Shown here piece by piece: positions 20,506 to 30,699 of a stretch of DNA of 64,000 bases. A program made the position numbers and the translations under genes. Position 1 is the first letter of the stretch. Each line of letters opens with the position of its first letter. The stretch is from Chondrus crispus (Eukaryota; Rhodophyta; Florideophyceae; Gigartinales; Gigartinaceae), in NCBI RefSeq assembly GCF_000350225.1, contig NW_005179116.1:1-64000 (forward strand). The letters are read 5' to 3'. The notes below the pieces were generated by a model, which did no database searches, was not told the DNA's origin, and saw nothing but the letters and a program-made list of their open reading frames with translations.

Positions 20506-21215
20506 TGAAAACGTACAAGTACGGTACGCCTCGAGAACATACCTGTGCAGCATCCTCGAAGACGGACCTGTGCGGCACCCCTCGAAAACGTACCTGTACA
20601 GCACCTCTCGAAAACGTACCTGTACAGCACCCCTCAAAAACGTACCGGCACAGCACCCCTCGAAAACGTACCTGTGCAGCACCTCTCGAAAACGTACCGG
20701 TACAGCACCCCTCGAAAACGTACCTGTGCAACACCCCTCGAAAACGTAGCGGGAGGGGAGGCACCTCTCTAAAGCGTACCTGTACAGCACATCTCCAAAA
20801 CGTACCGGTACAGCACCCCTCGAAAACGTACCCGTGCAGCATCTTCGAAAACGGACCTGTGCGGCACCCCTCGAAAACGTACCGGTACAGCACCTCTCGA
20901 AAACGTACCTGTACAGCACCCCTCAAAAACGTACCTGTACAGCACCCCTCAAAAACGTACCGGCACAGCACCCCTCAAAAACGTACCTGTGCAGAACCTC
21001 TCGAAAACGTACCTGTACAGCACCGCTCGAAATCGTACCTGTGCAGCACCCCCCGAAAACGTACCGGTACAGCACCCCTCGAAAACGTACTTGTGCAGCA
21101 CCTCTCGAAAACGTACCAGTACAGCATCCCTCGAAAACCTACCTGTACAGCACACGTCGAAAACGTACCTGTGCAGCACCCCTCCAAAACGTACCGGAAC
21201 AGCACCCTCGAAAAC
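20506..21215. repeat. 26-bp tandem array (helicase copy 2)
   Basis: About 27 units of exactly 26 bp: AAAACGTACC, then TGTRCAG, then CACCCCTC or CACCTCTC. Units are well homogenised and lack stop codons, which creates artefact ORFs of up to 240 codons on both strands. Period and core (AACG, GCACCCCTC) match the array behind copy 1, while the rest of the unit differs. Confidence 0.9.
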
Positions 21216-21429
21216 GTCCCGGAATGAGTCTAAAACACCTCCCCGGAAATTGGTTGGCAGTCGGTTTTCGTGTCATATTCACCCTAGGCCTAAAAATAGC
21301 TAGAGCGCAGATGTCCCACGATCATGTACGCCGTATTCATTTGCTTGTTTCAAATTTGGATGTCGTATATACACCAGCGATTCCCAGACGTATGAGGCCT
21401 CTGACGTATTGCACATGCTCCGTTACAGG

Positions 21430-22264
21430 TACGTAATAAAATTGAAGTTAAAAATGGTGCTCATACGCCTCTAATGGGACATGGCAAAAATTAAATTTTG
21501 CGCACTGACAAATTATTGGCTGCGCGCTGCCGTCGGCAAAATTTTGGTCAGAAATTGCCCACAGCAATGTCGCAAATCGAGCGCGTATAGGGGTGCCGCC
21601 GTGGAAATCGGCCCAAACCGTATCGTTCCACCGGAAATTGCGAGGGGGTAAAACCGGCCATTCCGATACGTTTTGGGGCATGCTCCGTAGTCAGTACCAA
21701 AAACGCATATTCGTTGAATGCAGCCCGTACCAACCGTATTTTGTCATTACGTACCTGCACTGACACATGCCCAAAACGCTCTGGAATCCCGGAACTGACG
21801 GAAGTACTAGTCATAGGAGTACGGAAAGGGAGCGGTGTGGTTCCAGAGAGCGCGGATGAAATTGTCTCATACAGTATGTGGTCATTCAGGGCGGGGGAAG
21901 GAGTGGAACGGACAGAGTAAGTGAGATCAGTAGTGAACCAATAGACGCGCGTTACGAGGAGCGCCAGCCAGTAGATGCGCGTCGGGATTCAGGGGCCTGA
22001 ATAGGGGAACCGCGAATGATATTGTGATAGCGACGAACGGGATCAATGACGCGACATGACAGCGAGGATGACGTCCATCCGGCCAACGGCTGCCGTCGGA
22101 TGCATGTCGGCAATTTTCGACGTCTATCCGGTATGATAAAATAATCAAATTTGGCCCTGTGCGCATTGAAAAATTTCTAGATTTTTTTCTAGCCAATGCG
22201 CACTCCGTCAGACCGAAGTAAATTTGCGCTTAATTTCAGCCCACCTGAACGCGCGTCTGTTCGG
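21430..22264. repeat. Conserved 3' tail of helicase element, copy 2
   Basis: Collinear with 2765-3737. The last 350 bases are nearly identical (from GTGAGATCAGTAGTGAACCA to CTGAACGCGCGTCTGTTCGG). Motifs like CGATACGTTTTGGGG occur near 21605, 21664, 21730 and 21773 in both orientations. About 150 bases present in copy 1 (around 3140-3280) are missing here. No coding sequence. Confidence 0.75.
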
Positions 22265-22394
22265 GCAGGGGAATAGGAAATATCCCTTACTCTATATAAT
22301 AAACGGAAATATCCCCTAAGACACCCCCTGAACTCCCTCGACACACGCCTGCGTCTCTTCATATATATATGAAGAGCACCACTAATGCCCGAAT

Positions 22395-22600
22395 TAAAAT
22401 CGCGGCATCTAAGATATAACGTTAATAATTTAATATTTAACCAGGATTTAATTAATGTGGAGCAGTACCATCATTAGAACAATGGTATTCCGAAACTCTG
22501 CGTCCTTAGGACGCAATGCTGGAACATTACACTGTCGGTCATTAATTAATGCATATTACAAACACTATGTGGTTAACGTTAATATTCTTTCGTCAAAGAG
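22395..22600. repeat. Partial copy of dispersed AT-rich repeat
   Basis: Contains ACGTTAATAATTTAATATTT, ATCATTAGAACAATGG, GCGTCCTTAGGACGC and CATTACACTGTCGG in the order of the 4.2-kb and 12.2-kb copies. It starts about 130 bases after the end of the copy 2 tail. Confidence 0.7.
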
Positions 22601-23237
22601 ACCACGGTACTGCCGTTTGCATCGAAAAAGTCTGAACTTGCAGTCAGATTCAAGCATGTCTAAGATTATATTAAGCCGTTCGTACAAAATACAGATGGGT
22701 TATATAATTAGAAAGAGATAATACGGCACCCATAAAAGACTTTGCAATGAACGACTTAGAAAAGGATGGACTTCTACCAGGCATCGGGCGACATCCGCCT
22801 GAGCACAAACTAAAAGCATGAGCATCATGCGATGCCAGATGTGGGGTTGCATGAGCTTTCTATAAAAATGGGTGGGCGAGCCAATGCAATGCTCAAACTC
22901 TGTGTTCCGCGAAAGGTAATTCCGAACACGGCGTCTTCCCAACTCGGCGTCTGTGGGGTGTGCATTGCGTATCGTTTTCGCTAGCTCCTGTCAATGTGCC
23001 GGTGATCTGGGAAGCCGTTGTGGGCACAAGAACAGCGTCAGGAACTATGGAAGCCATCTCCATAAACCCAAGTACTGGGATAGACACAGGTTTGGATTGC
23101 CACCACCGATTTGAGAGCTTGAAAATCGGGTTACTTCCACTCAGCGAGCTCAGTGTAGTGACGAAGTCATTTACATGCATATGGATGCGATTGGTTCTTT
23201 ATGGACGTTCTAAAATACCCCTTCAAACGGGTCTCTT

Positions 23238-23310
23238 GATCAGTATACTGATCATGGGGCCGAAATCACAAAATTGCCAAAAATGCTTCTTGATCAGTAT
23301 ACTGATCATG
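23238..23310. repeat. Twin 18-bp palindromes
   Basis: TGATCAGTATACTGATCA occurs twice about 52 bases apart (near 23239 and 23291), each inside CTTGATCAGTATACTGATCA. The surrounding 22601-23540 has only unsupported ORFs of about 100 codons on both strands. Confidence 0.8.
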
Positions 23311-23540
23311 GCAGGTATTAGAAATATGCACTCTGCATGCTGATTTCTGTTCACCGCCGGCCGGTTCTGTAGACGTAATTTTGAGTAAGTTTTTGTCACA
23401 TGCTATTTAATTTATTCAGAATTTAGGATCGAACTGAGGGCGCCGTCGAGCACTCGACGGCCACGCTCGTCGTCCCCACAGAAGCGGCAAGTGAGGGTCT
23501 CATTTAAAACAGCCTGGACAGCCATGGGTGCATGTATATT

Positions 23541-24872
23541 TGTAGTGCAATGCGCCTGTCGGGCAGAGACCGCGGTCCGATGGTCCAGCAAAAACAACAA
23601 CAGCAACAAAAAGAAGAACTGCCGATGGCACAGCGCTACGGAGTGTCCGACTCTCCCTTCTACGTTTAAACGAGCTTGCGACTCGTAGTAGCTCAGATCC
23701 CTGATGGGGGGAGGCACAGAGAAATAGCCCGGCCCGGGATCGGTGTGGTAGAGACTTGCGAAGAGAACTGCTCGACGAGTGTGGGGTGGGGCGCGTACGT
23801 AGATACCCCGGGTCCACTGGTTTGTAAGGCCAATGCTCGTTGAGCTTCTTCGACACCTTGTAATGCGACAAGGCCTTCGACGGGGGCGTCGCCACGCAGC
23901 CCGACGGGATGAAATGAAAGTAGCAGCGCTACGTCAACTGTGCCGCCCGATGGCTCGAAACACCTACACCGGTTCGGTCGCAACCGAAGCCGATGGCACC
24001 AACACTGGCTCGTAACACGACGGAGCCCTTCGAGGGAGACGTCGTTGCAACGGTCTCCGTCGGAAAATGGGTCACAGTAGCAGCGCTACGTCAACTGTGT
24101 CGCCCGACGCCAAAGACACCTACACCGGTTCGGTCGCAACCGAGGCCGATGGCACCAACACTGGCTCGTAACACGACGGAGCCCTTCGAGGGAGACGTCG
24201 TTGCAACGGTCTCCGTCGGAAAATGGGTCACAGTAGCAGCGCTACGTCAACTGTGTCGCCCGACGCCAAAGACACCTACACCGGTTCGGTCGCAACCGAG
24301 GCCGATGGCACCAACACTGGCTCGTAACACGACGGAGCCCTTCGAGGGAGACGTCGTTGCAACGGTCTCCGTCGGAAAATGGGTCACAGTAGCAGCGCTA
24401 CGTCAACTGTGTCGCCCGACGCCAAAGACACCTACACCGGTTCGGTCGCAACCGAGGCCGATGGCACCAACACAAGATAAGGGAAAAATAGGTAGAATTA
24501 GAGATAGAAAAGGATAGGGAAATAAAAGAAGGAGAAAAGGGAACCCCGAGCGATAGAGGATGCCGTAGGCTTAGGTAAAAGGGAGCGTTTTGGTAAAGAC
24601 GGACTTCGACCAAGGCGACATTCAACTCCGGCAACTCGGGTTGGTTTATTGACTTGTTCGGTCAAAGCGCTAAGTTATATAGAGCCCCGCCGGGGCGAGT
24701 ACAGTGGCTCCCGGCTCTAGATTCTAGATCTAATTAGTAAATAAATTAAATAATTAAAACAATCGTGCGCTTCGTCGCACACGTGTGTCCCCCAAACCCG
24801 GACTACAGTATCCAATTTTTTTCCTTTTTCACTTCCTTCCTCCCCCCTACCCGAGACGGGTATTGCACCACA
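23541..24872 (-). repeat. 3' LTR of element A (1332 bp)
   Basis: Matches 37664-38686, but is 309 bp longer because it has two extra copies of a 156-bp unit. TATATAA on the minus strand is at 24675-24681. On the internal side (24873 onward, minus strand) only a weak polypurine stretch, GAACGGG, is seen. Confidence 0.92.
23995..24470. repeat. 156-bp tandem repeat inside the LTR (3 units)
   Basis: GGCACCAACAC recurs at 23995, 24151, 24307 and 24463, exactly 156 bp apart. The right LTR has one unit. As 156 is divisible by three and no stop occurs, the expansion creates a spurious 174-codon frame. Confidence 0.9.
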
Positions 24873-24981
24873 TATCCCGTTCTGAGCGCTCTCGCGCAGC
24901 GGCTTCACTCCCTTGCTTCCCAACTTCTTCCTTTTTCTTCCGACCATCGGTCGCCGCTCGCGTGAGAGTAAGACGATCTCC

Positions 24982-26646
24982 ATGTTTCCTTCATCGGATC
25001 CCACTGTCGAACATACCACCCGCGGTCGCCGCAGTGTGGGCTTCTCACACACGCCTTCCATTCCTAGCGACCTTCCTTCCATACCCCGACTTCCCCCGAA
25101 CACCAACGTTCCTGAACCGGTCTTTCATCCCGATCTCCATCCTTCATCAGCCCCTTGTCGATACCCCTCACTAGCCGAGCTCCAAGGTAAATCCATGCGC
25201 GACTATCCCTTACTGTACGCGGCCACTCCTTGGTTTTCCGCCATCGACGTGCGCGACGTCACTAGCATCGGGCGCGACTTTGCCGACGGTGCGGGGATGC
25301 TGCCGGGTCACCTTCCCCTTCAAGCCATTTCCTCCTACGATTGGCGTGCCCGTGTCGCCATTCCCCCTTCTATCCTGCGTCGTTCCTCCCCTCGTGGCCG
25401 ACAGGGCCTATCCCTGCGGTTCATGGAAGCCGTTCTCGACCGTCTCGACCTATCCCTATCCGATGCCCTCATCCCCCCGTCCTCCGGATGTGACACGTGG
25501 AAGTTTCGCACGGAGGGGGAGCGTGATTACCTTGACAACCTCCTCAGCTGGACACGGGGTGACCCCGTGCTCGAGGCGGACCGCCTGTGGCATAACCAAC
25601 TGACGGTGACTAACGATGCCATGTCATACACGCGCGCAATCCTCCCCCTCAATTTCCGATATATGAAACGCGGGAACATCCCCTTCTTCCAGCATACGGT
25701 CCGATTCGAGCGTAAGATGAGATCGGACTCGGTATATTTCCTAGCTTACCAAATGGTTGAGGCGGGGGAAATTGCTCGGTCACACTACCCCAACCGGTAC
25801 CAGCAACTCCCCTCATGGTGGGGACAATTTGAGGTCTGCCAAGGGTTTTGGGCAGAGCTCGGTCCCATCCTTACCTACTTTGGAAGCCATCTCACTGATC
25901 CTCGTCACGGGTTGTGGGTTGTCTTTTTGACGGAGTGGTGCGTGAAGGTAGCCGCCACCTTGCTCTGGGAGGCGTACGATTGTTGGCGGCTTTGGTATCT
26001 TCCTCCGAAGCTCGTCGAGCTCATGTGCCTTTTGGACTATACTGTGCCCTTGGGCGGAGCAGACACCGACTTCGAACTGCACTCCTTACTCGAAAAGATC
26101 AATCAGGTCGACTGGGATGTTGTTCCCCCTATCAACTCATCCCGATCCTTCGCGAGGCGACGCCCGTCCTTTTCTCCCGGACGAAGTCACAGTGCGGCGG
26201 GTGACTTTGTCTGGTTGAACCCTTGAACATCCGCCTTGTGCTCTCCCTCCGAAGCGCGGCTCAGTCGCCAATTCGGCAACCAAGTTCCAACCCCTGACGT
26301 AGCTCCCATACGAGCCATAGATCCCCGCGCAGACGACGTTTGTCCCCGACCGTCTGCTCCAGATTCCCCTCTCCCTGCAGCCCCTGCTGCTGCTCCTCCT
26401 GCTGTCGATATCCCCTCGGCAGGGCATACCGAAACTCTGTCGGTTAGGGAAGCGTTGTCTTCCCCACCGTCCCCATCAATTCCCAAAAAGAGGGACGGAG
26501 CCATTGACATCTACTGCACATTGCTCCGCGGTCATGGCATTGAAGGTGAAGCTCTCCAAGGGGCTTCCCTCGATGATCTGCGAGTCCTTGCTCGACTCGT
26601 TACCTCACTCCCGAAGGAAAAATCCTTGGGTGTGCCGCCCCACTGA
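24982..26646 (+). CDS. Antisense ORF inside element A, with one in-frame TGA
   Basis: The frame runs opposite to gag-pol, between the integrase end and the 3' LTR. From ATG 24982 it is open for 414 codons to TGA 26224-26226, then continues in the same frame for 140 more codons to TGA at 26646. The first part has a structured, aromatic-rich C-terminal half (WFSAIDVRDVTSIGRDF, LPSWWGQFEVCQGFWAEL, WCVKVAATLLWEAYDCWRLW). The extension is Pro/Ala-rich, then has a possible helical domain (SLDDLRVLARLVTSLPKE). No signal peptide or clear membrane span, and no family recognised. Antisense accessory ORFs at this position are known in some large plant gypsy elements; homology to them is not shown. The TGA may be a nonsense mutation or a readthrough codon. 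Confidence 0.6.
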
Positions 26647-29600
26647 CCTGCCGCTTAGAGCGACTTCCCCGTGATCCGTTCTCGGACTAATACCCCTTTG
26701 GGAGTGACGCCCGATTATTGACGTCATCCGGTAGCTTTTAGCCAATAAAATGAATCACCTGCGTACCCCCCTGGTCTCAGATTACCTCCTCTTTTGTGAC
26801 CTCCTCTTGCATTCGGCAGGGGCGTGGCGGCCCCAGACAATTTTTTTTCTAGTCGTTTTCTCCCCTTTTGCATTAGTCGTCCCCAGTACAACACCAATGT
26901 TCGCAACCTCAGTTGCTCCTTGGTCCGTTTGGATCCCTCATCGCAGAACTACTGGCTCTCCTTGAGTCTCGGAAGCGATCCGCTTATTCGGACAATTTCG
27001 CCTCATGTGGTCTGTCCGCATGCGCTTGAGTCATGAAGACAGTCGTCTTTTCCCTGGGGGTGTTTCCTCGAAACTCCCTTGACTTGCTCTCGCAGAGCGG
27101 ATCGGTCATGAATCAAGCCGAAAAATAGCTTGTCCTCTCGCCCGTGCGTGACACATTACTATGTCCAGCATTGACGTCCCTTAAAAGACATCATGAAAGA
27201 TTTTCGCCACGACAGCACTGTAGTCGTTTCCCTTGACGTTCCCCTGCCTCATCGCTGGTGACCGAGCCTCAATGGGGGCACGAGTCGGCGACAGGCCTTT
27301 CTCGGGTGAAGTACGGCGCACAACGTTGACAAGTGGACAAGTGTCCAAAATTGTTTCGAGCCCATTGTCGAAGTTCGGACGCGGTGTCCATTCTTTGGTT
27401 ACTTTCCTGACGTCGGGTTCCATGGTTGGGAACGTGGGCGACCTCCTCTTCTGTCTCTCCATAGTTCGAGGCATAGTGTCACTAAACTCTCCGCGGCAAC
27501 TATTACTTATCACCGACGGGGTACATACCCCGATACCATCGCCTCGCGAGTAGACACGTATGCTTTCCGTCAGCAGCACTCAGCTGCGTTCTAGACCTTG
27601 GTCCGCGACTTCCGACGTCCGTCGACCAAGTGTCGCACGACGTCATCTTTCTTCAAACCGTGGCTCCGCATTAAAAAGCATCGCATGTCACGTTGGCAAC
27701 GCCCGTCTCTACACGTCAATAAAAATTCGGGAACGTATCTGGTCTCGGTGAGGGCTGTCTCTCCTGGTACAAAGTACCGCAGCATGCGATCCTCAACTGT
27801 TTTTCACATGCGACCGCATATTAGCGAGCCCGGTTTCCTCCTTTATACCTCTTGGTCTACAGTGCCGAACCGTGAATACTCACTGAAAAACAAGCGTGGG
27901 GGCTCCCCTCATCACTGCGCTTCGCTTATGACGTAGGGACTTACGTCGTACTGTAACATTCCCAGATGTACCTTAGCTCCGCGTCGGATCGTCCGGAGTT
28001 GCGAGGAACCCGCGACGCGGGACGTCGTCCTTCAATTATTGCGACATTTTCTTTCCTCATGGCTTCTAGTCTGAGTGGTGGGAACAGGTTCACAGTTGTG
28101 AACAGCAATTTGCAGGTTGTCGTCGGTCGCGTTCTGACGGTATGAAATGCCTTAATCCTCCTCTGACGTTATCCTTATGTTCCGATCCACTTCTCACCTG
28201 AGACGAATTTCTGATGAGCTATAAAAGGAAAGGATTGATGATGAATAACTCAACAAAGAAAAACGAAGCGTGGCGCGGGACGGTGACTCGCCGCCGGCCA
28301 TCATCCTTCCCCTCGTCGCCGATATGCGCGTCCTGACTCTCGAGCTAACACACAGAAAGTTTAGCCCCGTAGTGGGAGCGAGTTCTCATTACGAGCATGG
28401 TCTCGGTTATCGAGTTAACTTTAGTCCTTCAGACTCTCTTCCGTCTCCTTTTACAGCACTGTCCTCATGGCGGGTGGACGAACTCTTGTGACTTGTCGTC
28501 CCTGTACGACGAAAAACAAAACAAAGCAACTCGCTCTCCCCCTCGGTGTGACGCACCAAGTGATCACTTGACTTCGATTGTCAATTCGCAGTTCTTAATT
28601 AATCTTGGATCGCCGGTCTGTGTGTGTCAAAAAAACCTATTCGTCCTTATCCGCGGTGCGGGGTTCTTGTTCACTGCGTCGCATCAGCGAAACAAAACAA
28701 AGAAAAAAACAAAAACACAAGGAAAAGGCGGAACGAAACGGTACAACCAAAAATTTCTGAGGAGGGATTAGTGTGAACAAATGGGTGAGTAAGTCCTCGA
28801 TAAGGACATGTTAAACGTTATCACTGTCGATCGGTACCGGTGCGGGGTGGTGGGCGTGGTCGCCGTCGCGGTATTCGCGATCCGACCGCATGCGCATTTC
28901 GGGAACGTGCACTGTAACTTCGACGAAGTTTTGGGGTTCCCAGCTCAGGGTTGCGTCGGATTTCCTGTCATGCGAAGGATCCCTTAAACGGCACTCCTAA
29001 CTTGGCGCTCCATCCTTCCCGTGAGCTCCTACTGCCCGGCCTTTCGGTGCTGTGCACGACATCGCGGGCGGTACTTGTGCGTGTGTCTCGCACTTGTCCA
29101 AAAATTAGCCGTCATCTTGTGCGCTCGTCGCAACACGTGTTCATTAAATTTGATTAAAATCCCAGTGATACTTCTTCTTCCGTTTTGGCTTCGGAACGCC
29201 CCTCCGTCTGTCTCTTCTTTGACGAACTGTACTTCTGATCTCTCTGTGTAACTCGGCTCTGATGAGGGCGCATTGCCGATCCAAACGTCATGTCGCCTAC
29301 ACGCGTCGGTGCCGCTCGTGTGTGTGCCAGTAGACTCATTACCTCATCCGGGACTCTGCAGGAGTTCCCATTGCCTAGCGTGGCGTTGCACGCCGGTCCG
29401 GTCATTTGCGGGGGTTCTCCCGACTCAGCTCACTTCATATTTTTTTCAGCCTACGTCCTTGAGCTTCCTGCATCTTTCCTCAGTTTGCGGGTCCTCACGC
29501 CGCGTAAAAACATCTCTCGCTTATCGCTGGCTCAAACTGCTTGAAGGCCAATCCGCGAAGCGATCCTCTTTGTCCGTGTCGCCTCTTCCTTCCTTGCGTT

Positions 29601-30699
29601 CGGCTATATCCTGGTTGTGATTCGCCCATACTGTGCAGTAGCACTGCACGCAGGGAGCACGGAAGCGTCATGACGATCGTCGGTCGGGTAAACTACCACT
29701 GTGGACCATGATTGGTGACGGGTTGTCCTGGTAGACTTCTGGTCCTTCTTTTGTTACAGCAGCTTTCGCTGACGTCACCGCGATGGTCGTCCTTGACTCT
29801 CCTTTTCGTTTCCCCTCATCCAGGCCAGTCCATCTCTTCCTTTAGTTGTTGGGGGCCCCCTTCCCTTTCGCGAGGGGGTATCCTCCTTCTGGTCCTTCTC
29901 TTGGTCCTCGTAGACTTGCTGAGCGACCTCGGCGGTGCGGGGTCATGTCCTTGCCATCAAAATCAAAACGAAAAACAAATAAAAAGAAAACGAAACAAAA
30001 ACGAACAACATAAAAACAAAGAACTAATGGTAAGAGGACTTATGATAGCCAACCGGTGTGTAGTGCCTCATCTCCTTCCGGCTCCATCCACGATGTAGGA
30101 ACACCCGTCGTAGAGTCATGTTCTCCTACGTCTCTTAGCTCCTCCCCGGCCTTGCCCTGAATAGTGAGAATCCCGCGACGCGGGTGTCGGCCGTAACCTT
30201 GTCAAAGGCGAAATTGATTTCGAAGATCATCGCCTCTTCAATGTCCTCCTTGGACTTCTCATAGACTTGCTGACGGACCTCCGCGGTGCGGGGTCATGTC
30301 CCTAACGTCTCAAAAATAAAATAAAATAGAACAACACAAAAGCAATCACAATTAAAATAAAATAGAACAACACAAAAGCAATCACAATTAAAACAAAAAC
30401 GAGACCGAACAGTTATGAAGGTAAGAGTGAAGGAGGTGGACTTTCCAGTCTATGTTCCCGTTCTTCCAGCGTTCTTTTCTCTCTGGGTACATCGTTACGC
30501 GACTTCCGACCTGAGTATCTCATCACGACGCTCATCCTACTCGTGCGCGCGTTGCGTCTACTTGCGGGTTGGCTGTCTGAAGGCCCCTCACCTGGTTCGT
30601 TCCATCTCATCATTCTCCTTTTCTCGACCTTCAGGTCGGCTCGCTCTGCCCCGCGCGGATTACCGCACTGACACTGACATGTGAAATTCTTGGTTACCA
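26647..30699. other. Internal region of element A between antisense ORF and pol, no supported gene
   Basis: Frames are broken on both strands. A-rich tracts lie near 28685-28760, 29955-30020 and 30305-30400. A 42-bp direct duplication around ATAGAACAACACAAAAGCAA is at about 30320-30400. The phrase GGTGCGGGGT recurs (28655, 29935, 30285), which suggests old internal duplications. It may be untranslated 3' sequence of the element or decayed coding sequence. Confidence 0.4.

Noticed and set aside
20505..21227. 240-codon ORF and several overlapping ORFs on both strands
   Set aside because: Generated by a stop-free 26-bp tandem array; the period is not a multiple of three, so all phases are open.
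14494..22264. Helitron interpretation of the helicase element
   Set aside because: The helicase is RecQ type, not Pif1; no Rep nickase motifs, and the shared 3' end lacks the CTRR and hairpin pattern.
23993..24517. 174-codon ORF with three repeated blocks
   Set aside because: Product of the 156-bp tandem unit within an LTR; one unit in the sister LTR gives no comparable frame.
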